A DNA stretch of 64,000 bases from Protonemura montana (GCA_947568835.1 OX387608.1:12934001-12998000), one strand, 5' to 3'; positions 31,501 through 53,767 are shown, counted from the first letter of the stretch. Made by a program: numbers and translations. Notes: generated by a model not told the origin, from the letters alone.

Positions 31501-33707
31501 TTAACAGATACAAATTGAAAAGTTTTCACAAACTTGGCTAGAAATTATCCCGTAATCGAGCCATTCAAATCTCCACTAATAGCTGGTCTCGTGCAAGTCT
31601 TCGTTGTCAGTGGCTTGTTCTTTGAAAACCAGTGAACACCCGGTTTGACTAGACGTTGGTTTACCTGTTTTCAAACTGGACTTGGAAATTAGAACAAAAC
31701 AATTGTCCCTTTCTTAAGATATTTTTCGAGAACACTTCTTTAAATGTTGATTTCTGAAAGGCAGGCATCTAGACATCCTAATGCTTGAGGATCCCCAAAA
31801 ACAATGGACAGCCCATAACTTTGGCTTGAAAACCAACCAAACTATTTACTTGATATTTTTTTCTCTGCATTGGGTTTTTAGTTAACAAAATAAAATATCT
31901 TAACCCTTGGAACGGTAGTGACTCCACCTCTAAACGACCTCTCTTGATGGTATGGTAGTGATTGGCTGGTGCAATTTAACTTTTATTATTTTTATTTATG
32001 CCCTGTGACATGCCCTGTGTTTTTGCAGTAGTTTACATAATTATTTACAACATTTTCCTTGAAAACTTGACATTTGACGGCCAGGGATGCACGGCGCTCA
32101 TCGGCAGTCCGTTCCATCTCCGAACGCTGTCAGACACAATAGAGTGCCTTCCAGCGTTCATTCGATGGCCTTTCTCTAATCACCATTCCAATCCCTAAAT
32201 CTCCCTATCTATGAGCTCAAATTGTTAGAGCGATACCTGTGATAGGTGGGTATTGGGATTCCTGACCCCAGCTAGGCACACATTTTTTAGATTATTCCTA
32301 TGATATCTCTCAAGAGTGGAGATGATGTTTAGCAAAACTGTCACTTACCTAACAGTACAAGTCTTTTTAACCATTTACTCACAAATCTAGTGCTCAAGTG
32401 GCTAATAGTAATGAACGTGGTAATAATACAATGATTGTTTGCATCCTTTGCTAGCTGGTTTCAGCTCCATAGCAGAAAAAGAAAGAACCCTACTACAACC
32501 GTCTATCTTTTGAGATAAAAACAAGATTCGAAGAGAAGTGAATGACAATTCTGTCCATGTGGCCATTGAATTAGCATCGTATTCTAGAGTTCAAGAACTC
32601 ATAAATGCAAGTCGCCTCCTCTCCCCTCTTTGAGAGGATCCCTTATCGCACCCTGCAAAACTGGAATCTGTGTGACTGGATAGCTCAGTTGGTAGAGCAC
32701 CCGAACGCCAATTATGAGGTCCCTGGTTCATATCCTGGTTTGGTTGCTCATTTTTCCAGTGTAGCTTCTTTGCAATTACAATAATGATCACATTTCCGAT
32801 TGTAAATCATATTATGGGTGTGGTGTTGGAAATATTCTTTTAAGTGGTTAAACAGAATTGATACAGGGAAGGTTTTTAAGCTAGAGTTGGAAGTGCTGCA
32901 TTTAGGAAATTATACGATAAAATGAGGTCGACAGTTATAGATTTTTATGTATGCATTTATGTATTTCTTTGTTGTTTGCATAGGCTGTGACCGATGCCAT
33001 TCAAGTGCTGCGTGCCGGCTGCATCTCCGAGAAGGAGGCTTGCCGTGGCAAGGCTCAGCTGACCGCTGCGCTCCTCATGGCCACCGAGGGCGACTCGGCT
33101 CTCCTGGAGGAGATCGGTGTGCAGTCGTTGCTGCTGGGCGGGTATACCTCGGCGAAAGACCTAGCCGACGCTGCCAGCCAGCTTACGGTTGAGGACATCA
33201 ACAAGGTACCTACTTGAATTGTCAGGGGGGAGGAAGGCGATAGGGACCTTAGGTTTGATAAAACAGAAAAGAAATTTTGTTTTGATAGCAAAATACATTC
33301 TATTTTAGGTGTTTTTTATTTAGGGTAAAAGTTTTTAAACGGCTGCAATAATGGATCTGTTCCTAAGAAAAACTATTTGAAATGGGTTTTGAATGCTAAG
33401 TAAAGGGCTACTAAATTTCCCGACGTTTCGCAACATATACTAGTTGCTTCTTTAGGGGTTTTAGCAGTCCTATTGTTCCTATTGTGGAAAATATTTTTTT
33501 TCTTTCAAAGAGGGTTGTGTGTTATATACCAGTATACCAGCTGAAATCTACACAATTATTGGACATACCTTGAACATAAATGAATCCTTATGCATGAAAT
33601 GCAACACTAATTTTTGTTTACAGGCCGCCAAGAAGGTTGGATCGGGCAAGCTGTCCCTGGCCGCAGTCGGAAACCTGTGCTGCGTCCCGTACCTAGACCA
33701 GCTCTGA
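28593..33707 (+). CDS. UQCRC2: cytochrome b-c1 complex core protein 2, mitochondrial
   Basis: Core subunit of respiratory complex III, an inactive member of the M16 metallopeptidase family; acts in the mitochondrial inner membrane. Nine exons: 28593-28640, 28829-28980, 29060-29251, 29461-29677, 30429-30561, 30864-31052, 31378-31496, 32984-33205 and 33624-33707. They join to 451 residues. The first about 28 residues are basic and lack acids (LLRAVTKRSYAAQ), a typical presequence. The body has AGARNETPDNIGTSHILRVA, STHFGITRNIQQIGGNLSA, FRTGLGNSVFCPKY, KYFGGEIRKQ, ISALNISYTDTGLFGFV and a C-terminal GNLCCVPYLDQL, all typical. No HXXEH zinc motif is present, as expected for this subunit. Two ATGs in tandem (28593 and 28596) are possible starts. 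AATAAA is at 33889-33894. Start lies about 170 bases after the CSN1 polyadenylation signal. Confidence 0.95.
32206..32500 (+). repeat. degenerate tRNA-SINE
   Basis: The head ATGAGCTCAAATTGTTAGAGC with GTGATAGGTGGGTATTGGGATTC parallels the A and B boxes of the 13155 copy with mutations. A tail block GCTGGTTTCAGCTCC at about 32456-32470 also occurs in the 18440 copy. It lies in UQCRC2 intron 7. Confidence 0.5.
32671..32775 (+). repeat. tRNA-derived SINE head
   Basis: GATAGCTCAGTTGGTAGAGC (A box) and CTGGTTCATATCCTGG (B box) are followed by CATTTTTCCAGTGTAGCTTC, which matches the 18440 copy in reverse. The cloverleaf does not close at the anticodon stem, so this is not a functional tRNA gene. 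Confidence 0.7.
33366..33440 (-). repeat. dispersed repeat with GAAACGTCGGGAAATTTAGTAG, minus copy
   Basis: Read on the minus strand, GCGAAACGTCGGGAAATTTA is followed by CTTTACTTAGCATTCAAAAC and AAATAGTTTTTCTTAGG. The same order occurs on the plus strand at 33975-34045 and in part at 7530-7580. It sits in the last intron of UQCRC2. Confidence 0.6.
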
Positions 33708-33974
33708 AGATTCGGCGCCGGCATTCCCATTTCCGTCGCGCTAGAACGGCCAACGACGTAGACCGCTTGCGTCAAGTCACACAGTAATTCATGGCTTTAG
33801 ATTCTCCTGCAATTGCCGACGACAAAATATAGGATGTTAATAGCAAGGGAACTGTTTATTGTTGTAAAAAATTCTTTTATCATCTATAAATAAATTATTA
33901 TTAAACCAGCTTTTAAAAGTTTTTAGGTTTGTTTCAATTTTTCTGTTGGTAGGTCTGTTACCCTTGAAAAAGTA

Positions 33975-34105
33975 ACAGGCACAAGTTACGAAACGTTGGG
34001 AAATTTAGTTGTTCTAAACCCAGTTAAAATAGTTTTTGTCAAAACTAGCGCTAAGGTAGACTAAAACTAACGCTAAGTAGACGTGAGTCTAAAAAAAATC
34101 ACGGT
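33975..34105 (+). repeat. same dispersed repeat, plus copy
   Basis: ACGAAACGTTGGGAAATTTA continues into CCCAGTTAAAATAGTTTTTG and GACGTGAGTCTAAAAA. It lies about 80 bases past the UQCRC2 polyadenylation signal, inverted relative to 33366-33440, so the last UQCRC2 exon lies between two inverted copies. Confidence 0.6.
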
Positions 34106-36372
34106 AGGTCTGTTCCCCAGCTTTGCACATTTCACACTTTGACATCATGTCGAAAAAGTAATCCTGGGCGTTTGCAAAAATAAGTTCTAGTTCTGTAGAC
34201 CAGCGGGTTTCCTAGCCTTGCTCTGAAGGAGGTTTGAACTGTGTTAACCCATTGCAATCACAACAAAACAGCTGGCAGAGCCAAACACTGCACTAATGAA
34301 CTGGGTCATAGCTGGCTCACAAACCTGGTGATATGCAAATCACTGTTCACATTGCTTTCCGTGAAATGCAGCTCACGACTTTATTGTGTCTTCCCTACTT
34401 TAGTTATTGGGATAAAAAGAAGGATCGAGTAAACAAAATGGCTACATTGAGAAATATCACATTCTATGCACCGATTTCACCAATCCCATATAAATCTTCC
34501 TTAATCGCCAATCAGCGTTTAAGGGAGGTTTTAGGCCAAAATAGATTTTCCACGGTAAGTCGACGTTTTGAAAGATTTGAAAGAGAATGTTTAGATGAAA
34601 CACAAAAAATATTTAAATTTGAATTTGGTGATGATTCAGTAAGGCTTTGTCCTGTCACATAAGATAAATTTTATTTAACAGCCATTTAACATGATTAATT
34701 GCCGTTTCAAATTTGAACCTCGAATGATCGCAGTTTAACTTTTAGAGTGTCATTTGGAGGTCAAAGTAAGTAGTCCAATAGATCTTTTGTTAGTAATTCC
34801 AAGTCACCAAATTGTCTGTTAAAAGGAAAACACATTGTAAGACTACTTTTTTTGTCCTTTGTGTTATCCTAATATTTTGGTTTTCAATTATCAAAATATC
34901 AGTGCTTCAATGCAAATTACTGCGCCGGTTACAATCGGTTTTAACAGCGTTTTAAACGGCGATGGTGAAATCGGTCCTTAGCAAGCCATTTTAAAGAAAT
35001 CTGTATTGTTTTAATTTGATGTTTGGATAAAAACAAAAGGTTTAAATAACAATTGACAATAGTAGTTTGTGGATTGAGTGAGAGTTGAGTGAGAGGAAAG
35101 AAGGAAACGCAACTTATCAAGGTAGGTATGGTCAATTGCAACGGATGAATAGGGTTTAGTTTTTACTTCCGTCTTATGAGAAAACTAGGAGAACATGATT
35201 GGATGAGTCAAGATAGAATATCACATTAAAATAACAAATATTCTGTAACATTCACACCTAGTAAATAAATACGGAAAGAGGAGAGAAGAAAAAAGATCTT
35301 GTCAACGAAGAAATTACCAATTGCAAAGATGAACAGAAGTACTATCTGGGGTCAGATTCGGAATCCAAACGAATCAATGTTTTTTGTGGTATCATAGTTT
35401 TCTTTCTTGAACTGATGGAATCGAAATTAGTATCTTTATTCATGGATAGAAGGAATCGAAATTTTGGAACTGACGAAATTGATATCAGAATCAAAAATTA
35501 TGTTAAACTCTACTTTTATCAATTGCTATGAAGTAGGAATTGCTGTAATTCCTAATGAAGGACCTGGACTCTGACTCACGTTTTTATGGGCTCATATATC
35601 CTGTAGTCTTACATAACACCACTTTTGTCATTACAGAATAGTTAAATGCCGGATATGAAGTTGATAACCTATATAAGTGCAGTAATTTTCATTGATTAAG
35701 AAACAATTTATTTGATCAAATGTATGCAGACCATCTTTAACCATCTTTAAAGAAAAGAAGTCTTTATTTTCTTTAAGTTGCCAGTTCCTTGATAAATTAT
35801 AACTTTTCTTTCTTCCTTCACAAAACTTTCTTTTTATGTAATTTTTTTTTAATTGGAATGGGAATCATCAGAATTGGAATCTGCATTTAAAAAATGTGGA
35901 ATTTAAATCTTAACTTTTTTAAGGAATTTGTATTTTTTGCAAATTGGAATCTCAATTCCAAAAATTTCGACGCCTCAGTACTAAACGTTTTGCAATTGGT
36001 CATTTCTACTTCGGTAAGTTCCCAGAACTTCATTCCTCTTCCCTGATTATTTTACCAGCCTTTTGGCACACTTACTTTATATCACTTAGATTTGAGATCA
36101 TAGTTATATCACACATATTTCTACCATAGTTGGTTAGTGTAATATCCACTAACTAGTACAGCTTGTACATAGACAACTGTTACAAAGGCATTATCCGAAT
36201 CGTTAGCTACTATCGTAGATTACCACCATTACTTTGCTTCTCTCGGTAAGTTCAGTAACCGTTCGACTTTCCAACTCCCCTCACACATATCCAGTCTTTT
36301 GGCACTTTACACACGAACAGTTTGTTGGAAGGGTAGCAAATTATGGGTATTTATTACCAGTCACAATTGTCT
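34106..36372. other. spacer between UQCRC2 and the zinc-finger gene
   Basis: AT-rich. A possible short first exon (ATG 34438, GTAAGT donor at 34555) has no visible continuation. Two related stretches, GGTAAGTTC...CCAGCCTTTTGGCAC at about 36013-36068 and GGTAAGTTC...CCAGTCTTTTGGCAC at about 36245-36306, form a weak direct repeat. No other gene is supported. Confidence 0.4.
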
Positions 36373-37952
36373 TCAGTCATCCTTAGAACATCTAGCATCT
36401 TCAATCTCCTTCCCTTCTATTGCATCCAACGAATTTGATACACTCCCATGAGTCCTCATATGCTGCCGCAAATTGCTAGCTTGCACGAATGCCTTCTCGC
36501 AAGTTGAGCACTGATACGGCCGCTCTCCAGAATGAATCTTTTTGTGAGATCGCAACGCGTTCATCTTGACGAATCGCTTGTCACAAATAGAGCAAGCAAA
36601 GTTACGTTCTAGATTGGAATGCGTTTTGACGTGATCCTTCATATTCGTAGCCTGCGAGAAGTTTTTTTTACATATGGGACATTCGTGTGGTCGTTCCCCT
36701 GTATGAATCTTTATATGCTCTTTAAGGTTGCTGAGTTGAGAAAATGCTCGTTCACAAAGGGCACACTGGAAAGGTTTTTCTCCTGAGTGTGTTTTCATAT
36801 GCTCTTTCAGATTGCTTGACTGCGTGAACGCTCGAGGACACGCTTTACACTGGTAAGGTCTTTCGCCGGTGTGTATCTTCAAGTGTGATTTCATGTTACT
36901 TGACTGGGCAAATGCCTTGGGACACATAGGGCATCGGAACGGGCGTTCACCCGAATGTATTTTCATATGTGTCTTTAAGTTGCTGGACTGAGCAAAGACT
37001 CTCCCACAGATTGGACAATGAAACTGCTTCAGCACTCCATGTGTTTTAAGTTCTTCCGTTGTGAGATTTTTGGATGTGCTGATGGTTGCGGGGCAGACTT
37101 TGCATTGGGAATGTTGTTCTGACTGGTGGCACCTCGACTGGTGGCACCTCATGTGGACTTCCAAGTATCGGAGGTGAGTAAATGAAGAATGGCAGATTTG
37201 GCATTGGAGAGGTGATTGAGGTTGCAGGTTGCTAGGTGGAGAGCTCTCGTCTCTAAAGCCTTCAGGGCAGTTATTATCATTGCTCTGCAAGCTGGGAGCA
37301 GAACTGTAATGAAATTTAATATTTTAATTGTATTTTTTAATAATTCAAGTAATTAATTTATGGAAAACTAGAAAAGACCTTAACATCCAACATAAATTTA
37401 CATTATATTTAACACAAAAGATGTTTTATTATCACTTGCCTTTGCTCAGCGCGTACTTTGAGAGATTGTTGGGAATAAAATTTCGTTGGGGCGTATTCAT
37501 TCGTAGTGAGCGTAGGACTACTTGTTGTTAGCTCCGGACATTGATCTAGGACTGCACAAGCTCGATTTCTAAGCACCATATCTCTATCTGCTAGACATTC
37601 ACTTGCTTTAGCTTGTATGTCATGAATGTGCCGTAAACGAATGGATCGCAAAAGTTCTTTGCATTCAGCGACTGAAATTAGAGGTTAATTTTGAATAAGT
37701 ACCAAGAATCCAACTTAAAAAGTAAAAAAGGGTTTACATTTGAGATAACATTTAATTTAAACGATAGTTACTCTGTATTATACATCGATGAATAACTCCA
37801 AAACACCTACCATTGCAACTGATTTGTCTCGATAACGCATTCCAGGAACGTTCACGGATGGTGCTATCTCTAAATCCGGGTCTTGTCGAATCAAATAACA
37901 TCGGATATGAAAAAAATAAACTAAGAATTTTCTGGTCACTGTGTTTTGGCAT
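36373..37952 (-). CDS. MADF-like and C2H2 zinc-finger protein
   Basis: Probable DNA-binding regulator; exact orthologue not recognised. Minus-strand exons are 37952-37811, 37671-37440 and 37303-36373, joining to 434 residues. Residues about 5-75 (ILSLFFSYPMLFDSTRPGFR and ERSWNALSRQI) resemble an arthropod MADF/Myb-SANT-like domain, but the second half is weak. A Ser/Thr-rich linker follows. The C-terminal half has a first C2H2 finger, one degenerate finger (CKVC without a proper second histidine) and seven regular fingers joined by TGERP or SGERP linkers. Five of them share QxxN in the recognition helix (three with QSSN). Intron 2 uses a GC donor (AAAG|GCAAGT), required by frame: using the nearby GT donor leads to a stop at once. 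It is head-to-head with Smad2/3, 519 bases apart. Confidence 0.85.
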
Positions 37953-47772
<9,820 letters not shown>

Positions 47773-50700
47773 GCGAACGGCACGCCAGCGCGCGCGTAGG
47801 GAGAGACTGCCGCCGGCCAACGCGACGGCGGTTAGATTTTGTGCCAACGATCTCTCTCTGAGCGAGACGAAAGATCTCCCCCCTCGATCCCCCCTCCCTC
47901 GGTCCACGTTTTGCAAGGCCTAGCTTTTCGTGCGGTTCGTGGAATGGTCTACGGTGAACTGGACTTGATTGCATTTTTGATACTGTGCTAGAGAACAACA
48001 TTCAGTCTCGGACAGACTGCACGTTAAGTTCAGTGTAAGACAGACGAGCATTGCCACTGTCATTTGGCATTACAATAATGATGAGGCAGACGAGAGAAGT
48101 GCTAGTTTTGAGAATACATTCGTGGTTGGCCTTCAATTTGAAGCTTATAAAAGTTACTGCTGATGCAGCAAATAAAATATTTTATCTCATGTTATTAATA
48201 ATAACTTAACTACCCTCTCAAACTTCATTCCCATCAGGAGAATCAAACCCAGGTCTTTACTTTTTGCGAGTGTTGCTCATACCATTTGAAGGAGCGCATC
48301 TATTTCGAAAACATTCACAATAAATGTCCTGTCAATTATGAACGTTATGAACAGTTTTTTTTTAATCTCAAAACTATAATTTCTCTCGTCCTCATCCAAT
48401 GAGTCTGATCATTGGTCCAAGGGCCGTACTTTGATAATGGCCGCGCAAGCCGGACTGGATCCCTCCAAAAAAAAAACAGACCCTTCTCCACAAACCACTC
48501 CGCAAATACCTTCCTCTTTCTTAGGTCAGGTATAGCATCCGATGAAGGATCAAAAGCGACAACGGATTACCTTTTTTTTTTTGTGAGTTAGCAAGTTCCT
48601 TATATTTTCGTTCTCGACAAGAATAACGAAGAGTATTTATTTCGAAAAGCGGTCGACGCGAGACGCTGTCGTAGTATTTTATGCCATATATAATGTAAAC
48701 GGAGGCGGCCGGCGTGGGTCGCTTCCCCTCGGTTCCTCTTTGTAGAAGTGTAGCGGGTGAAGAGAAGGAACCTCGCGCTGGTCACACACGATGTACGGAC
48801 GGAAGAGCAGTTAAAGATGAAATTTAAATTGTATATACGTTATTTATGCGGCTGGAGAGAGCATCAATCGCAGCGGGTGGAGTATCGGGTGTGGCTTGCG
48901 GCGAGGACAATGTGATGGACAGTGCCAACAGGGAGCGAGATCGTTGACGAAGCGTGCTGAATAAGTTATCGCGATTGCCCCTTAATTTCTTAAAGCAAAC
49001 TATTGTCGCAGGATTGCAGAGCGTGTACACGATACGACGAAGAGAGGGAAGCGGGCTTTCTTCTGCCGGGAGGAACTGGTCTTTGATATTATTTGCGCAG
49101 GCTGCTAAAGCGAGTTAGCTCGACAAGGGGTTGCCAAAGTGTTTGCCAGATATTTATTGACGGGATATTTTTGATCGAAAGCGGCGCTGGCGTTCACGAC
49201 GGATCGTGGCGTGCGCGGAACCTTTTCAAACGCACCGTTTCGTTAACCGGGAAAAAATGAGAAATTTATCTATTCGAATAGTTTTTTTTTTCGTAGGAGT
49301 CTAGGACTTGATATTTTAATAAAACGTTTCGGGAAAGATTTTTTATAGCTACGTTTGTAATGACTAATCGTCGCAGTGCGAACGGAAATCAAAAGTCGGT
49401 GTAATAAAATAGAAAATAGAAACGGAAAAAAAATACAATAGGCCTTGTAACCGTATGTTTTTTAAAGCTGCTAGTTTTTTTACGTGCTGTTATCGAAGCG
49501 TGCGTGCGGCGGAGGTGCATCGACATTTTGGGCGGCAACCCTTTTGTGAGGTTCACGATGTTCTCGATGTCTATTAACTAGCCGACGGCCGGCGTATCGG
49601 CCGGACGTAATAATTACAAGTAATGTGCGATCGTTGACGAGTCGCGAGCGATCCAGCGTGTTTTTCTACCAAGTTAGTCAGTCAACGTGTTGATTTGAAA
49701 TAGCTTTCGTCTCCCCTCCGATAACGAGGGGATTCCTCAGCCTCACTACGACTAAACCCCATAATTATTGTGTTCCTTGTGATTCTAAGATCCATTTTTT
49801 TTTTTCTGCGTGTGAATAATATATATACGGAAAATATGCGTGTGAATATTTGTTTTCTACGTGCAAATGAAATTTAATAGTTTTAACAAGTTTACTATTC
49901 TATTTAATACAAAATGAGAACAACTTTTTTTATATATATATTATATATAATCGATAGGCATTGATTTTACATAGATGTTTACCACTATTTGAATGTTGTG
50001 AAATTGCTTCTGAAAGGTATATTTTGCGGCCACGGCCAAGGTTTTTAACGAAAGGGCATTGTTGAGATGTATGATGAAATCATTTTCTTTGTAAAGGATA
50101 TCTGTAGCCTACAACACTATATTACCTATAAACTCTTCCTTTTTAATCGCCATGTTGTGTTGCCTGCATAGTGCATTCTAGATCCTGAGTCACATTCCGT
50201 AGAGAAAACTAACGTCAGCGATCTAATCCTGAAACCTATCAAAGAGACACATGGAGGAATTCCTACGATTGCGTGGGAGATTTCTATTTTTAGAATAAAA
50301 TTGCCACTGGCTCTGATGTCGAGGCAATCTTCAAAACCAATACCAATACCAAAATTGTGGGGTGAGGGCACCAAACATAGACAGGGATCTCTTAAAAAAC
50401 TCGGTGTTTAGTTCTCCAGACAATAAGAACAATATTAAATATTGAAGGGAGATCTTGGCTGCTGCAATACTTTCTTTTAGGCATCATTAGGCTGGAGGCA
50501 GAAAGGAAGCCAAGGAATAGAAAGGAAAAAAATCTCAAATTTTTTTTTTGTTTGCAATTATTAATCTAAAAATGCGTTCAACAAAAGTAACATTCATTGT
50601 AAACGTATCACGACTCATCAACCGCATCGTATCTATCCATACGACTCAAATAACTTACAAATTTTAGTCAGTCTTTCTTTGGTGACTGGCTTTGCACATC

Positions 50701-50872
50701 ATTTTATCAACCAGACAAAGTCGATTGCCTATTCAATCAATTCAAACTTCAAAAGGAGTCGAGTCAACTAACATGCATCGATACGTTTTAACAATTGCAA
50801 CACATTGTCCACTGCTGAAGCGGTGGACTGAGTCAAGCGTTGGGGGGCCTCATTATGGCGGGGTGTGCGTGC
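47773..50872. other. Smad2/3 3' UTR and convergent spacer
   Basis: The first 400 bases are the Smad2/3 3' UTR, with AATAAA at 48171-48176. A GC-richer stretch at 48600-49720 has no open frame of coding character and could be an extended 3' UTR from a distal polyadenylation site. A TA-repeat region occurs at about 49930-49950. No gene is supported. Confidence 0.45.
48215..48330 (-). repeat. tRNA-SINE fragment
   Basis: On the minus strand TTCAAATGGTATGAGCAACA followed by GACCTGGGTTTGATTCTCC parallels the A and B boxes of the SINE at 13155 (GGTTTAGAGCAACACCCGC ... AGGGTTCGAGTC). It is just downstream of the proximal Smad2/3 polyadenylation signal. Confidence 0.55.
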
Positions 50873-51649
50873 TTAGAGGCGCGGTGAAGATCGTTGTCCC
50901 CGGTTGGCGGCTGTCGACAGCAGCTGTTTGACACTGAACGACGAGAGGCCGAGTCCAAGGCCTGCTAGAACGACGGCTGAGAGGACGGTCTTGTCACTCT
51001 TTTTCACCACGCCCACGGAGGTCTAAAGGAGATGCAATGAAAACAGGTAAAGCCTGGGGTTTTGTCTAGGTACTTGAAATTCTCAACTACCTTACATTGA
51101 CAAGGTTGTCCACACTGGGTTTTTTGATAAGCTGGTTTCAGAGAAAGATGGTTCCTTGCAATATTTTTAAGCATGAATAAGTTCACTTGTGAGTTTTGAT
51201 GACAGAAAAGCTAAAACTACTATTTAGTGGTGTTGAAATAAAAGTCCTGACTTCTAGAATAACAGTAAAAATATTGGTGATAGCACAGTCAGTGTTACCA
51301 AGGGCCCAAAGGTTGTGGCAAGGCCTATAATGTATTAAACATAAATTGTTTAAAGAGGAACCTCAGAATAGTTAAGAAAAATAACTGCATGGCTACATAA
51401 TAAAAAAATGTTGGGTGGTTAAGGGTTAGATAAAATAATAAGTGTAAGGAAAAAAATAAAATAATCACTCACTGCCATTTCAATATTGTTCTTGTCAGCA
51501 AGTTCTGTAAACAGAATTTGCTGTTGCACACTGGCTCATTGGTAACAAATGTAAGAAGATCTATTTATAAGAAATGCTGGTTGATCTCTTACCTGGGCTT
51601 GCGAGAACGATAGCCTCACCGCATAGTTAGTAGCTCGAGCAGCAAACAT
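50873..51649 (-). CDS. small predicted single-pass membrane protein
   Basis: Not recognised. Minus-strand exons 51649-51593, 51520-51473 and 51022-50873 join in phase 0 to 84 residues. The start MFAARATNYAVRLSFSQAQ is basic and amphipathic, like a mitochondrial targeting segment. A hydrophobic stretch TVLSAVVLAGLGLGLSSFSV near residues 46-65 is a likely transmembrane helix, followed by a short basic tail ending SSPRL. The middle exon has a poor pyrimidine tract; skipping it also keeps the frame and gives a 68-residue product. GC-rich codons in exons 1 and 3 resemble the real genes around. It is convergent with Smad2/3. A small mitochondrial inner-membrane or organelle protein is inferred only. 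Confidence 0.5.
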
Positions 51650-53767
51650 GACGGATTATTGATCCGAAATCAAGCCTCCTGAAGAAAATGGGAGCACAAT
51701 GTATTTTAGTGATCCGTTCGACATGAATGTCACGCTTTTAGTAAACTTGCTTCATGAAATTATGGATTTCGACACGACGTTTCCGCAATTCAGAGTTCAT
51801 TGTTACAAATGTTATCTAGAATGTTAATGAGGTCATTTTAATTGGTGGGTTTTGAATATTGCTTGCAACGGGTACCCCCCATTAAAAATTAGTTTATATC
51901 CTAAAAAAATATTTACAGGTTCCTTGAACCTTGCATAAAAATGTATCTCCCATAGATCACTTGGTAAAATAAAGCTAAACTTGAATTTTGTCAAATTGGC
52001 CACATTTCATATATGCATTTAGCCAGCTCACTAATCTGCATATAGTATCTTGATATAGTAAAAAAATGCATATCACACACACTTTACTTATAATACACTT
52101 TCACAAGCCACTTTAACATGAAACACTGATAGCGATTAAGAATTAGCTCGATAAACTGACACGCTTTTATTGCAGTATAAATGACTACCTGAATAGATAT
52201 CAGAGACAAATGTGTCAAACATGTTAATTAATAATGCAAACAAGTGATAAGGAATTGGTCAAGGCTGAGCTATTTAACACCTCGTTAAAATTTTGTTGCT
52301 GGCCTACCAAAGATGCTACGGCTGGGCTGCAAGTGCGCTTTACTGTCTTGCCGATGAAGAATACGGAGGTCCAAAGTTCACATTTGCACAGGATAATGTA
52401 GTGGAAGCAACTGGTAACATACTAATGTAGGTTTATGGTTTTAACGACCTTTCAACCTACAGCTTTCTATTTTTATAAGGAAGAACCCCGACAGATTTTA
52501 TTTTCTTGGCTGTTTGCCTGGACTACAGATTTTGCATCTCAATGAAAGAATGGGATTATGTAAACTTTTGTCACTATTTATAACCTGGACTTTCTTTTTG
52601 TGCAGACTAGAATCTACTAGTAATTTGCAAATTAAATTGTTAAGAAAAAAAACTATCACCAACCCATATTAATTATTGATATTGCCTCGGGGCATCAAAG
52701 AAGCAAGGCTTTTGACCATGTCCAAGGGCAAAGATTCATTACAGTCAAGCAAGGAAGCTACGAACTGGCAAAGAGCCATATAGTTTAAAACGCAGAAAAT
52801 CTATTTCCACCGAAATTTGCATCGCATAAACTTGCAACTATTCCGGCCAAAATATCTATTGATAGGCAGACTAAAAAACAATAACACTTTCACTAAAATA
52901 GCATATAGATAACCTTGACAAAACTTAGCCCACCTTCAAATATTTTCTCACATCTGAAAGGATTCCCACGTTAAGTAGGAGACCTCTAAAGAAAATTCCA
53001 ACATGCTCAGGCACAGCGTTTGACACTTTACCACCGCGGACCGTTCCACCAGAGCACATGCACTGATAAGAAGTAAAATCACTGAAAAACACGCGCTGAT
53101 AGTACATACCTGCCCTTTTAGGCTATCAGCTGGATGTTAAAGAGAGGGCCTACTGCCCCAGAATGCTCTACCGCGCTCTATGGAGGCCAACACAGACTAA
53201 ATTCTGTACCACTTCACCACAACATAGACCTCCCCGAAAAATATTTCGTCAATCCACCCCACCATATAGATAATTAAAATTAGTTCTTCCCTTTAAAATC
53301 AACATCCTCTATGTAATCGGAAATCAGTGCATTATTTTTCGAAATGGCTTCAGTGAATTTGGTGGTCTATGATGTTGTGATACGCTTGTATGCCTCCCTT
53401 TCCCATTAGTTCAGTTTCCCACAGGACCAAACAGGGGTGGTGGTTGAAATATCTTAAACTAGCGATGGAATGTGCTCACTTATCTGACACTTTTATCAGT
53501 GGCATGTTGACATGGCTGGAGGAGATTACATAGTGTTGAAAATCACCTTTGATATGTGGATGGCAGTTTTGAGTTTGAGTGGGAATGAGCAGAGATAAGA
53601 AAAAAAAATCAATATATCTGATAACTTGCTAGGTTTTAATTTATTGGAATGGTTTGTTTTTTCGACTGATGTATTTTGTGATGAATGTTCAGGGGTGAAA
53701 TGTGAGGCAAATATATTTTGATGAGGTGATGTGATTGCGGCACTGGGAGACGAGATCTGGCGGTTCA
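51650..53767. other. divergent spacer, small membrane protein to unknown plus-strand gene
   Basis: AT-rich. Minus-strand open frame 52925-53107 has no recognisable content. Both neighbouring genes must start here, but no promoter element stands out. Confidence 0.4.

Noticed and set aside
34438-34554. Possible first exon (MATLRNITFYAPISPI...) with GTAAGT donor
   Set aside because: No continuing exon in phase was found within 2 kb, codon use is AT-rich unlike the real exons, and the sequence is not recognised.
51531-51540. Alternative acceptor directly before AACTTGCTGACAAG for the middle exon of the small membrane protein
   Set aside because: It shifts the frame and brings a stop in the last exon; the earlier AG before CAAATTCTG keeps the frame.
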